Assembly (NCBI RefSeq): GCF_019400985.1
Contig: NZ_WTFF01000022.1
Span: forward strand, 1-40,115
Length of the DNA stretch: 40,115 nt
Origin: Streptomyces bambusae
GTDB taxonomy: Bacteria; Actinomycetota; Actinomycetes; Streptomycetales; Streptomycetaceae
Direction of reading: 5' to 3'
A program made the translations under genes and the position numbers. A model generated the notes under the pieces. The model did no database searches, was not told the origin of the DNA, and worked only from the letters and a program-made list of their open reading frames with translations. This document shows, in pieces, positions 25,445 to 33,228 of the stretch. The first letter of the stretch is position 1; every line of letters starts with the position of its first letter.

Positions 25445-25518
25445 CAGTCGCCCGCCCCGTCCACAGTCGCCCGCTCCGTCCACAGTCGCCCGCTCCGCCC
25501 GCAGTCGCCCGCCCGCCG
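25445..25518. repeat. Four 19-bp tandem repeats
   Basis: CAGTCGCCCGCTCCGTCCA-like units start at 25445, 25464, 25483 and 25502. The array abuts the right arm of the long inverted repeat and separates it from the hairpin at 25421-25443. Confidence 0.75.
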
Positions 25519-25519
25519 C

Positions 25520-25978
25520 AGCGCGTAGCGATCGATGGCGGCCTATGTACGGCCACAGGCGGGGTGGGGACGCCGAGACGGCCGGAGCGCGTAGCGATCG
25601 GATGCGCCCAGACCGCCCTTGGGCTGCCGGTCGGGGCCCGTGCGCAACGGAGGCGTCCCGCCCGAAGGGCGCGTTTCCGCACAGCGGGGCTTCGGTCCGG
25701 GCGTCATCGCAGGGGCTCGGATGGCTGTGGCTCCCCCCTGCCATCCCTCCCCGGTGCCTGCTCGCCGGTCTGTTGGCTGGGTGGGGCGGTGGTCGGTGTC
25801 AAGGGTGGAGCGCAGCGACATCGCGCAAGCGACGCCCGAAGGGCGCTCTTGACGCCGGCCGCCGACCCGCACGGACAATGGACAGGCGGGCAGACACCAC
25901 GCACCCACCGACCAGGTCCCACAGGAAACGAACCCCCTCGGGTCAGCCCCTACGGTCGAAGCCCCACCCCCAGCGGAC
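25520..25978 (-). repeat. Long inverted repeat, right arm (459 bp)
   Basis: This is the inverted partner of 23187-23645, including a 100-bp identical core at 25777-25876. Outside it, 25979-26028 repeats G-rich motifs related to the arm's outer end (CTGACCTGAGGGGG-like on the minus strand). No gene is credible in this stretch; the polysaccharide deacetylase gene ends at 26029. Confidence 0.88.
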
Positions 25979-26028
25979 ACACCCCCTCAGGTCAGCCCCC
26001 ACCCCCCGAAGCCAAGCCCCGAAGCCCC

Positions 26029-26907
26029 CTACAAGTAGTCCTCCAGCCGCCCGATCTTGAAGCCCTGCTCCTGGATCCGCTGGAGCATGCGCGTCGTCAT
26101 CTGGGTTTCCGTCGTGCCCTTGAGTTCCGACGGGCCGCGGAAGTGGGCCAGGACGATGTCGCCCGGCTTGAGGGTGTCGCCCTCGGCGTACTGGAAATTG
26201 TTGATCTGCATCGAGGCCCGCCACAGGACCACCGACGAGATGCCGCACTCCGCGGCCGCGCGGAGGGTGTCGTCGTTGTAGTTGCCGTACGGCGGGCGGA
26301 AGAGGCGGGGGCGTTCGCCGAAGTTCTGCTGGAGGCGGTCCTGCTGGCCGCATATCTCCTTCTTCTGCGACGCGTACGGAAGCGTCCGCAGATTCGGGTG
26401 CGTCAGCGTGTGGTTCTGTATGGCGCTGCCCGCTCCCGTATCGCGCAGCTTCCTGAAGTGCTCGTAGTCCGTCGAGGCGGAGCTGTCCGTCAGGAACATG
26501 CTGATCGGCAGCTTCAGATCGGCCGCCATCTTCAGGAACTCGGGGTCCTTCTCGGCGCCGTCGTCGAACGTCAGGAAGACGACCTTCTCGCCCGCCGGCA
26601 CGGGTATTCGGTCCACCACCGGAGCCTTGCCCTGCACGGCCTGCGGAAGCTGCGGCTTGGCGGCCGGCTTCTGGGCGAACTCCAGGGGGCGGGTCAGGCC
26701 CCACTTCCTGTACGCCGTGTCCGACGGGGAGGAAGGGGAATTGGAAGAGGAAGAAGTCGGGGACGGGGAGGTGTCGCCGTTGACCTCCTGGGTGGTCTTG
26801 CGGCCCAGGCGTTCGATCGGGTCCACGCTCTCCCCGCACCCCGTCAGGCTGAGCGCCAGCGCGCCGGCCGCCAGCGTTCCGGCCACCAACCGGCGCGCGT
26901 TCCTCAC
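26029..26907 (-). CDS. Polysaccharide deacetylase-family lipoprotein, second of a pair
   Basis: The 292-aa protein has a lipoprotein signal (RRLVAGTLAAGALALSLTGC, lipidated Cys24), a Ser/Pro-rich linker and a NodB domain. Motif 1 is TFDDGAEKDP, with an Ala where most family members have Pro; motif 2 is NHTLTH; motif 3 is RPPYGNYN. The Asp and both His ligands for the metal are present, so de-N-acetylation of a cell-surface sugar is plausible. GTG 26907 overlaps the stop of the upstream paralogue by 4 nt (GTGA), so translation is coupled. The two proteins share FRPPYGNYN, IxLxHFRG and ARLEDYL/GRLEDYL and arose by duplication. Confidence 0.92.
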   Translation of the reverse strand: MRNARRLVAGTLAAGALALSLTGCGESVDPIERLGRKTTQEVNGDTSPSPTSSSSNSPSSPSDTAYRKWGLTRPLEFAQKPAAKPQLPQAVQGKAPVVDRIPVPAGEKVVFLTFDDGAEKDPEFLKMAADLKLPISMFLTDSSASTDYEHFRKLRDTGAGSAIQNHTLTHPNLRTLPYASQKKEICGQQDRLQQNFGERPRLFRPPYGNYNDDTLRAAAECGISSVVLWRASMQINNFQYAEGDTLKPGDIVLAHFRGPSELKGTTETQMTTRMLQRIQEQGFKIGRLEDYL

Positions 26908-27818
26908 AGGTAGTCCTCCAAGCGGGCCACGGCGTATCCCTTGTCCGTGACGGTCTTCATCACCTGACGGATCATGTCAGGCATGGTGCCCTTCCAGTCC
27001 TCCCGCCCCCGGAAGTGCGTGAGGATGATGTCACCGGGGTGCAGATCGCGGTCCCACTCCCGGTATTCCATTCTGTCCGGGTAGGCCTCCGCGTTCCAGA
27101 TCGGTACGTGCTTGATCCCGCAGGACTTCGCGGCCTTCAGCGTGTCCTCGTTGTAGTTGCCGTACGGCGGCCGGAAGAGCGTGGGCCGTTTGCCGAACTG
27201 CCGCTGGATGGTGTCCTGCTGGCCGCAGATCTCCTGGCGCTGCTTCTCGTACGACAGGCCGGGCATGTACCGGTGGTTGAGGGTGTGATTGTTGATCCGG
27301 ACACCGGTGGCCTGCATGTCCTTGAAGTACTTGTAGTTGTCGCGCACGAGGTAGTCGCTGAGGAAGGCCGTGTACGGGATCTTCAGCTCCTGCATCATCC
27401 GCACGAACTGCGGGTCCTTCTCCGCCCCGTCGTCGATCGTGAGGAAGACGACCTTGTCCTCGGTCGGGACGGTGGTGAAGACGGGCGGCAGGCCTTCGTG
27501 GTCCTCGACCTCGAAGCCGTCGCGTGTGGTGATCTCCTCCTTCTCCTTGGGGGCGGGCGGTGCGGCGAGCGGCACCTTGGCCAGGCCCCACTTCTTCGTG
27601 GCGGCGACGAGCGCCTGCTGGGCCGCCTTGCGCTGGGCGGCGGGGTTGACGACGGCGGCGCCCGCGGCGCCGCCCGCCTTGGCCGGCTTCTGGGGCTTGG
27701 CGGCCTCCTCGGAGGAGCAGGCGGTGCCGAGGCCGGCGACCAGGAGCGCGGCCAGGGCTGCCAGCCCGAGCCGGCGCCCCCTTCGCGCGTTATGTTCCGC
27801 TTTTCCTACTAGCTGCAT
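26904..27818 (-). CDS. Polysaccharide deacetylase-family lipoprotein, first of a pair
   Basis: The 304-aa protein has a signal sequence (RRLGLAALAALLVAGLGTAC) with a likely lipobox, a Lys/Ala-rich linker and a NodB domain: motif 1 TIDDGAEKDP, motif 2 NHTLNH, motif 3 RPPYGNYN. The metal-binding Asp and His residues are kept. The start at ATG 27818 (MQLVGKAEHNARRGRR) is the first in frame before the signal peptide, but no clear Shine-Dalgarno is seen, so it is only moderately sure. Its stop overlaps the start of the second deacetylase gene. Both probably act on peptidoglycan or another envelope polymer. Confidence 0.9.
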   Translation of the reverse strand: MQLVGKAEHNARRGRRLGLAALAALLVAGLGTACSSEEAAKPQKPAKAGGAAGAAVVNPAAQRKAAQQALVAATKKWGLAKVPLAAPPAPKEKEEITTRDGFEVEDHEGLPPVFTTVPTEDKVVFLTIDDGAEKDPQFVRMMQELKIPYTAFLSDYLVRDNYKYFKDMQATGVRINNHTLNHRYMPGLSYEKQRQEICGQQDTIQRQFGKRPTLFRPPYGNYNEDTLKAAKSCGIKHVPIWNAEAYPDRMEYREWDRDLHPGDIILTHFRGREDWKGTMPDMIRQVMKTVTDKGYAVARLEDYL

Positions 27819-27893
27819 AGTTGCGCATCGTGGCACCCGGCCCGGCCGCTCCCGGGCCGACACCGCGACCGGAGCCGAACGTTCCATCGACTG

Positions 27894-27932
27894 GCCCACA
27901 CCCCAGGCCCACACCCCAGACCCACACCCCAG
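27894..27932. repeat. Three 13-bp tandem repeats
   Basis: GCCCACACCCCAG occurs at 27894, 27907 and (with A first) 27920, in the gap between the divergent deacetylase and methyltransferase genes. Confidence 0.7.
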
Positions 27933-27998
27933 CCCGCCATCACGCCCGAGCCCGACCACCGCGGCTCCCGCCCACCCCCAAGGCCCGACAATGAAGCC

Positions 27999-29195
27999 GT
28001 GAACCACCACGACTTCGCCGCCCTGCTCACCCCCGAGGGCCGCGCCCTCCTCGACTCCCTGCGCGACTACGACCCCGCCCAGGAGCTGGCCGTGGCCACC
28101 CGGCTGCGCCGCGAGCACCCCGCCGAGCTGGTCTCCGCCGCGCTCGGCCAGGCCCGGTTGCGCCAGCGGGCGGTGGCGAAGTTCGGCGCGGAGGACGCGT
28201 ACCGGATGTACTTCACGCCCGGCGGCGCCGAGATGGCCACCCGGGCGAGCGTGGCGGAGTACCGCGCCGGGCGGCTGGTCGCACTCGGCGTACGCAGCCT
28301 GGCCGACCTGTGCTGCGGCATCGGCGGTGACGCGATCGCGCTCGCCCGTGCCGGCATCCGCGTCCTCGCCGTCGACCGCGATCCGCTGACCGCGGCCGTG
28401 GCCCGGGCGAACGCCGAGGCGCTGGGGCTCGCCGACCTGATCGAGGTCCGTGAGGCCGATGTGACGGAGGTGGACACGAGCGGGTACGACGCGGTGTTCC
28501 TGGACCCGGCGCGCCGCGGCGGGCGCGGCCGCGTCTTCGACCCCGAGGCCTACTCGCCCCCGCTGTCCTGGGCGGTCCGCACCGCCCGTACGGCCCGCTA
28601 CGCGGCCATCAAGATCGCCCCGGGCATCCCGCACGAGGCGGTCCCGGACGAGGCCGAGGCCGAGTGGATCTCGGACGGCGGGGACGTGAAGGAGGCGGTG
28701 CTCTGGTTCGGCACCGCGCCCGGCACCGTCCGCGCGACCCTGCTGCCTGGCCCGCGCAGCCTGGCGACGGCCGACCCGCTGCCCGACCCCGAGGCCGGGC
28801 CGGTGGGCCGCTACCTCTACGAGCCCGACGGCGCGGTCATCCGCGCGCACCTGGTCGCCGAGGTGGCGGCGGAGCTCGGCGGCCGGCTGATCGACCCGAC
28901 CATCGCCTACGTGACCGCCGACGAGCTGCGGGCCACGCCGTACGCGACGGCGTACGAGATCACGGACGTGCTGCCCTTCAGCCTCAAGAAGCTCAAGGCC
29001 CTGCTGCGGGAGCGCGAGGTCGGCGTGCTGACCGTCAAGAAGCGGGGCTCGGCGATCGAACCGGAGGAGCTGCGCAAGAAGGTCAAGCCGCAGGGGCGCA
29101 GCGCCGCGACGGTGTTCCTGACCCGGGTGGCGGGCGCCCCGACGATGCTGATCGGGGCCCCGGCCACGGCCGGGACGCCCGCCGCCGCCGGCTAG
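27999..29195 (+). CDS. SAM-dependent methyltransferase with THUMP-like domain
   Basis: The 398-aa protein has an N-terminal helical region and then a Rossmann methyltransferase fold (LADLCCGIGGDAIALARAGI, LAVDRDPLTAAVARANAEAL, DAVFLDPARRGGRGRVFDPE). The C-terminal THUMP-like domain reads SLKKLKALLREREVGVLTVK, then KRGSAIEPEELRKKVKP. FLDPARR resembles the DPPY-type motif of nucleic-acid methyltransferases, so an RNA substrate is likely but unproven. GTG 27999 is preceded six bases away by GACAAT, pointing to a leaderless message. The gene ends convergently on a small ORF; the two stop codons share the palindrome GCTAGC. Confidence 0.9.
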   Translation: MNHHDFAALLTPEGRALLDSLRDYDPAQELAVATRLRREHPAELVSAALGQARLRQRAVAKFGAEDAYRMYFTPGGAEMATRASVAEYRAGRLVALGVRSLADLCCGIGGDAIALARAGIRVLAVDRDPLTAAVARANAEALGLADLIEVREADVTEVDTSGYDAVFLDPARRGGRGRVFDPEAYSPPLSWAVRTARTARYAAIKIAPGIPHEAVPDEAEAEWISDGGDVKEAVLWFGTAPGTVRATLLPGPRSLATADPLPDPEAGPVGRYLYEPDGAVIRAHLVAEVAAELGGRLIDPTIAYVTADELRATPYATAYEITDVLPFSLKKLKALLREREVGVLTVKKRGSAIEPEELRKKVKPQGRSAATVFLTRVAGAPTMLIGAPATAGTPAAAG

Positions 29196-29473
29196 CGCGG
29201 CTCCGAGACCTCGGCCTCCACCGACTCGAAGCGCCAGCGGTGGACCGGGCGGGTGATCAGGTCGGCGGCCGGTTCGGGGAGTTCCGGCAGCTCGGCGGCC
29301 AGGTCGGCGGCCTCCCACCAGGTCAGTACGAGGACCCGGTCCTGCGGGGCCCGGAAGGTCTCGCGGCGCACCGGCTCGCGGGCGAGGACCTGCGCGCGGG
29401 CCCACTCCAGCAGCTCGTTGCCCCGGCCGGCGACCGCCCGGGCCTCCCACATCAGCGTGACGGTGGCCGTCAT
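29192..29473 (-). CDS. Small conserved-looking protein coupled to tsaD
   Basis: The 93-aa protein ([20 protein letters not shown], then [30 protein letters not shown]) has a strand-helix-strand pattern like small dimeric alpha/beta barrel proteins, but I recognise no family. Its ATG (29473) overlaps the tsaD stop by 3 nt within ATGA, which implies translational coupling. It is the last gene of the tsaB-rimI-tsaD chain. Its function is unknown. Confidence 0.75.
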   Translation of the reverse strand: MTATVTLMWEARAVAGRGNELLEWARAQVLAREPVRRETFRAPQDRVLVLTWWEAADLAAELPELPEPAADLITRPVHRWRFESVEAEVSEPR

Positions 29474-30684
29474 GAGTACAGGTTGTCCTTGCTGAGCTCG
29501 TGCACGTGATCGTGGTCGTGGCCGTGACCGTGACCGTGGGAGTGCGCCCCGCGGCCGTCACCGTGGCCGTCACCGTGGTCGTGGCCGTGCCCCTCGCCGC
29601 CGTCACCGTGCTCGTGCCCGTGGTCCCCGTGCTCATCCACCACGCCCGGCACGTGCGGGTCCGTCACCGGGAGCGAGGAGTCCGCCGACAGATCCCAGGC
29701 CGAGGCCGGCCGGTTGCGCTTGACCATCTCGGCGCCCAGCGCCGCGACCATCGCGCCGTTGTCGGTGCACAGCTTGGGCCGCGGCACGCGCAGCACGATC
29801 CCGGCGTCGTCGCACCGCTCCTGCGCGAGCGCCCGCAGCCGGGAGTTGGCGGCGACGCCGCCGCCGATCATCAGGTGGCCGACGCCCTCGTCCTTGCACG
29901 CGCGGATCGCCTTGCGGGTCAGCACGTCCACCACGGCCTCCTGGAAGGACGCCGCCACGTCGCGCACGGGCACGTCCTCGCCCGCGTTCCGCTTCGCCTC
30001 GATCCAGCGCGCCACGGCCGTCTTGAGCCCGGAGAAGGAGAAGTCGTACGCGGGGTCGCGCGGCCCGGTCAGGCCGCGCGGGAAGGCGATCGCCGACGGG
30101 TCGCCCTCCTTGGCGAGCCGGTCGATGACCGGTCCGCCCGGGAAGCCGAGGTTCAGCACCCGCGCGATCTTGTCGAAGGCCTCGCCCGCCGCGTCGTCGA
30201 TGGTCGCGCCCAGCGGCCGTACGTCGGAGGTGATGTCGGGGGCCAGCAGCAGCGAGGAGTGCCCGCCGGACACCAGCAGCGCCATCGTCGGCTCGGGCAG
30301 CGGCCCGTGCTCCAGCTGGTCCACGCAGATGTGCGAGGCGAGGTGGTTGACCCCGTACAGCGGCTTGCCCAGCGCGTACGCGTACGCCTTGGCCGCCGAC
30401 ACCCCGACCAGCAGCGCGCCCGCCAGTCCGGGGCCGGCGGTGACGGCGATGCCGTCGAGGTCCTTGGCGCTGACCCCGGCCTCCTTCAGGGCGCGCTCGA
30501 TGGTGGGGACCATCGCCTCCAGGTGGGCCCGGGAGGCGACCTCGGGCACGACGCCGCCGAAGCGGGCGTGCTCGTCGACGCTCGACGCGACCGCGTCCGC
30601 GAGCAGCGTGGTGCCGCGGACGATGCCGACGCCGGTCTCGTCGCAGGAGGTCTCGATGCCGAGGACGAGGGGTTCGTCAGCCAT
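29470..30684 (-). CDS. tsaD: t6A37 threonylcarbamoyltransferase subunit TsaD with His-rich tail
   Basis: TsaD transfers the threonylcarbamoyl group to A37 of ANN-decoding tRNAs. The 404-aa protein has the ASKHA fold with metal-binding HLASHICVD, the sugar-phosphate loop [14 protein letters not shown], and [20 protein letters not shown]. After residue about 347 it carries a 57-residue tail with 16 His plus many Gly and Asp ([12 protein letters not shown], then [17 protein letters not shown]), an extension beyond the usual length. ATG 30684 overlaps the rimI stop by 8 nt (ATGGCTGA). tsaB and tsaE lie nearby; tsaC is not in the window. Confidence 0.96.
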   Translation of the reverse strand: MADEPLVLGIETSCDETGVGIVRGTTLLADAVASSVDEHARFGGVVPEVASRAHLEAMVPTIERALKEAGVSAKDLDGIAVTAGPGLAGALLVGVSAAKAYAYALGKPLYGVNHLASHICVDQLEHGPLPEPTMALLVSGGHSSLLLAPDITSDVRPLGATIDDAAGEAFDKIARVLNLGFPGGPVIDRLAKEGDPSAIAFPRGLTGPRDPAYDFSFSGLKTAVARWIEAKRNAGEDVPVRDVAASFQEAVVDVLTRKAIRACKDEGVGHLMIGGGVAANSRLRALAQERCDDAGIVLRVPRPKLCTDNGAMVAALGAEMVKRNRPASAWDLSADSSLPVTDPHVPGVVDEHGDHGHEHGDGGEGHGHDHGDGHGDGRGAHSHGHGHGHDHDHVHELSKDNLYS

Positions 30685-31351
30685 GGTTCTCACTTCGCAC
30701 GGGAGCAGAGATCGGAGCAGAGCTTGGAGCAGAGCTTGCGGGGCCGCCGGAGGGCCCTGCGGGGTCGGAGAGGCGCATCACGAGCGCGTCGACGTTGCCG
30801 GGCTGGTAGTAGCCGCGCCGGAAGCCGATCGGCTCGAAGCCGAAGCGCTCGTAGAGCCGCTGGGCGCGGGTGTTGTCCACGCGTACCTCCAGCAGTACCT
30901 CGGCGCATTCGAAGGCGGTCGCCGCGGAGAGCAGGTCGGTGAGCAGCCGGGCGCCGAGCCCGGTCCCCCACTGGTCGCGGGCGGCCGCGATGGTCTGTAC
31001 GTCGGCCAGGTCGCCGGCGGCGGCCAGCCCCGCGTAGCCGACGATGCGGGGGGCGGCGCCGGTGCCGGCGCGGTCCACGTCAACGGTGCCCGTGCCGGTG
31101 TCGGTGCCAGCGTCGGTGCCGGTGCCCGTGCCGGTTTCGGCGGGCAGCTCGGCCACGACGTAGTGCCGGGTCGCGTGCGGGCCGCGGGCGTGGGCCAGCT
31201 CGGACCAGAACATCCCGGCCGACCAGGCGTCCTCGGGGAACAGCTCGTGCTCCAGTTCCAGCACGGGCTCGATGTCCCACCAGCGCATCGGCCGCAGGAC
31301 CGCGCCGGCAGGAGCGGGAGCGGGGGCCGCGGAGGCGGCGGGACCGGTCAC
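30677..31351 (-). CDS. rimI: Ribosomal-protein-alanine N-acetyltransferase RimI-like
   Basis: The 224-aa protein has a GNAT fold: [53 protein letters not shown] (acetyl-CoA loop) and [20 protein letters not shown]. RimI acetylates protein N-termini such as ribosomal S18. Between strands, near residue 72, is a Gly/Thr/Asp low-complexity insert encoded by GGTGCC-like hexanucleotide repeats (31070-31135), and a Ser/Pro/Ala tail follows the domain. GTG 31351 overlaps the tsaB stop by 4 nt (GTGA). rimI within the tsaB-tsaD cluster is the usual order in actinobacteria. Confidence 0.92.
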   Translation of the reverse strand: MTGPAASAAPAPAPAGAVLRPMRWWDIEPVLELEHELFPEDAWSAGMFWSELAHARGPHATRHYVVAELPAETGTGTGTDAGTDTGTGTVDVDRAGTGAAPRIVGYAGLAAAGDLADVQTIAAARDQWGTGLGARLLTDLLSAATAFECAEVLLEVRVDNTRAQRLYERFGFEPIGFRRGYYQPGNVDALVMRLSDPAGPSGGPASSAPSSAPISAPVRSENHG

Positions 31352-32010
31352 TTCGGGGTGACCACCTTGTAGTTCTTCGGCACCTGCGCGTCGGGGCGGC
31401 GCAGGTACAGCGGGGTGGGCGGCAGGAACGGCGCGCCCGCCGCGAGGCGTTCGGCCGCCAGGGAGGCCAGCGCCGCCGCCGACTGGTGCTCGGGGCCGCG
31501 GGCGTCGGGGAAGACCTCCGGGTACAGCAGCGCGCCGGCGCCCACCGCCGGCAGCCCGGCGACCTGCTCGGCGATGTCGGCCGGGCGGTCCACGGCGGGC
31601 TCGCCCACGCGCGTGCGCGGGTCCTCGTAGCGGGCCCAGTAGACCTCCTTGCGGCGCGCGTCGGTGGCGACCACGAAGGGGCCCTCGATCCCGCTCTCCC
31701 CGGCGGCGTACGCGAGGCCGTCGAGGGTGCACAGGCCGTACACCGGGACGCCGAGCGCGGCGCCGAAGGTCGAGGCGGTGACCAGGCCGACGCGCAGGCC
31801 CGTGTAGGGGCCGGGGCCGACGCCCACGACGATGCCGGTCAGGTCGCCGAGCGTGCGACCCGCCTCGGCGAGCACCTTGTCCACGGAGGGCAGCAGCAGC
31901 TCCCCGTGGCGGCGGGCGTCGACCTGGTGGGTCCGGGCGACGACGGACTCGCCGTCGTGCAGGGCGGCGGTGACGGCGGGCGTGGCGGTATCTACGGCGA
32001 GCAAGAGCAC
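31348..32010 (-). CDS. tsaB: t6A biosynthesis protein TsaB
   Basis: The 220-aa protein is the TsaD-like partner TsaB (LLLAVDTATPAVTAALHDGE, VGVGPGPYTGLRVGLVTAST, DARRKEVYWARY). It lacks the metal-binding His pair of TsaD, as expected, and serves as a scaffold with TsaD and TsaE. GTG 32010 is preceded, six bases away, by TAGGCT (32017-32022, minus strand), so this is probably the leaderless start of the tsaB-rimI-tsaD transcript. Confidence 0.95.
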   Translation of the reverse strand: MLLLAVDTATPAVTAALHDGESVVARTHQVDARRHGELLLPSVDKVLAEAGRTLGDLTGIVVGVGPGPYTGLRVGLVTASTFGAALGVPVYGLCTLDGLAYAAGESGIEGPFVVATDARRKEVYWARYEDPRTRVGEPAVDRPADIAEQVAGLPAVGAGALLYPEVFPDARGPEHQSAAALASLAAERLAAGAPFLPPTPLYLRRPDAQVPKNYKVVTPK

Positions 32011-32144
32011 GCGAACAGCCTACGACTCCCGGGGCCGGGCCCGGTGCGGACGGTGGGGCGGCGGACCGGCTGCTACCTTCGATCACGTATCGACGGGACG
32101 ACCCAGTGGCAGCCCCAGGGGCAGACCGGGGAAGGTGGAGCAAG

Positions 32145-32714
32145 GTGGGACGCAGCAGCTCGGGAATCGTGGCCGGGCTCACCGCCGCGGCACTCGCCGC
32201 GGTCGGCTTCCTCGCGTACCAGGCGTCCGCGACGGCACCCGCCAAGCCCGCCGCCGGGACGCAGGCGCAGCAGCCGGCGGCGCCCGCCGCGGGGCCCCAG
32301 CAGCCCGCCGCCCCGCAGGACCCGGCCAAGGCCGGTGCGCTGCCGGAGAACTCGGGCACCGGGACGCGGGTGGTCTACTCGGTGAGCCAGAAGCGGGTGT
32401 GGCTGGTGGGCGAGGAAGGGCGCCAGCCGCGCTCGTTCACGGTGATGCCGAGCACCGTGCACCCGAAGCCGGGCACGTACGCGGTCAGTACGCGGTCGGG
32501 CGCGGTCACCGGCTCGGACGGAGTGCCGATCGAGCACGTGGTGCGGTTCGCCCTCGCCGACAACGTGGTGATCGGGTTCAGCGCCCGGCTCGACGGAGCG
32601 GTGCCGGCGCCGGACGCGACCAAGAAGACGGGCGGCATCCGTATGACGCGTGCCGACGGCGACGCGATGTGGAACTTCGCGACGATCGGCACGAAGGTCG
32701 TCGTCGTCCCCTGA
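32145..32714 (+). CDS. L,D-transpeptidase-like protein lacking the catalytic motif
   Basis: The 189-aa protein has an N-terminal membrane segment (SSGIVAGLTAAALAAVGFLA), an Ala/Pro/Gln-rich linker, and a C-terminal domain whose strands recall YkuD L,D-transpeptidases (VVYSVSQKRVWLVGEEGRQP, PKPGTYAVSTRSG, ADGDAMWNFATIGTKVVVV). Where active enzymes have SHGCIRM, this one has KKTGGIRM: both the His and the nucleophile Cys are missing. It should be secreted or anchored outside the membrane but not catalytic by the known mechanism. GTG 32145 has GGAG upstream; an upstream GTG at 32106 is possible. It diverges from tsaB. Confidence 0.75.
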   Translation: MGRSSSGIVAGLTAAALAAVGFLAYQASATAPAKPAAGTQAQQPAAPAAGPQQPAAPQDPAKAGALPENSGTGTRVVYSVSQKRVWLVGEEGRQPRSFTVMPSTVHPKPGTYAVSTRSGAVTGSDGVPIEHVVRFALADNVVIGFSARLDGAVPAPDATKKTGGIRMTRADGDAMWNFATIGTKVVVVP

Positions 32715-32840
32715 CGGGACGGACAACGGGACCCGCGGGACGGACGACGGGACCTGTGGAGCCCGGCGGGACGGACAACGGGGCACGCGGGACCCGGCGG
32801 GGCCTGCCGGCGTCCGCATTCATCCGTACGGGTGCACGAC

Positions 32841-33050
32841 TCAGGCCGCCTCGGGCTTCGGGGCGGCCTCGTCCGCTTCCGGCGGCGGCACGGCCGCCGG
32901 GCGCAGCCGCGGCGGGGTGGAGACGGCGTTCGCGGCCGCGCACGAGGCGAGCAGCGCCTGCATGGACAGGGCGGCCGGGACGGGCGCGGCGGCGGGAGCG
33001 GGGTCAGGGGCGGCAGGGCCGGGTTCGTCGTGGCGTTCTGCTGCCGACAT
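32841..33050 (-). CDS. Small Ala/Pro-rich protein of unknown function
   Basis: The 69-aa protein (MSAAERHDEPGPAAPDPAPA, then ALSMQALLASCAAANAVSTP) has one central hydrophobic helix flanked by Pro-rich segments and a single Cys. ATG 33050 is preceded by GGAGG with a 5-nt spacer, which supports translation. A palindrome (33080-33093) lies 30 bp upstream. No function is recognised. Confidence 0.65.
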   Translation of the reverse strand: MSAAERHDEPGPAAPDPAPAAAPVPAALSMQALLASCAAANAVSTPPRLRPAAVPPPEADEAAPKPEAA

Positions 33051-33079
33051 GGCTGCCTCCTGGGCCCGGGACGGCGTAC

Positions 33080-33093
33080 TTAGGTAGACCTAA
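33080..33093. promoter_or_regulatory. Palindrome TTAGGT-AG-ACCTAA
   Basis: Six-base arms flank two bases, 30 bp upstream of the small Ala/Pro-rich protein. The half-site TTAGGT is that of actinobacterial iron boxes, but the whole site is 14 bp, not the usual 19. It may overlap the promoter. The rest of 33094-33228 holds no credible gene. Confidence 0.45.
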
Positions 33094-33228
33094 CCAGCTC
33101 TCGGTACCATGTCATCACGCATCCCACCGCGTACGCAATATCTTCCCGACACCTTGTCGGTACGCATCGGCCGGCACGCACGGCCCGTCCGCATGGCCGT
33201 ACGCCGCCACGCCCCGGCGCCGGGCCCC

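Noticed and set aside
23129..26028. Integrated conjugative element
   Set aside because: A GntR regulator is present, but there is no integrase, no tra/spd gene and no tRNA attachment site in the window.
33080..33093. Calling the TTAGGT palindrome a DtxR/IdeR iron box
   Set aside because: The spacing between half-sites is 2 bp instead of about 7, so the 19-bp consensus is not met.
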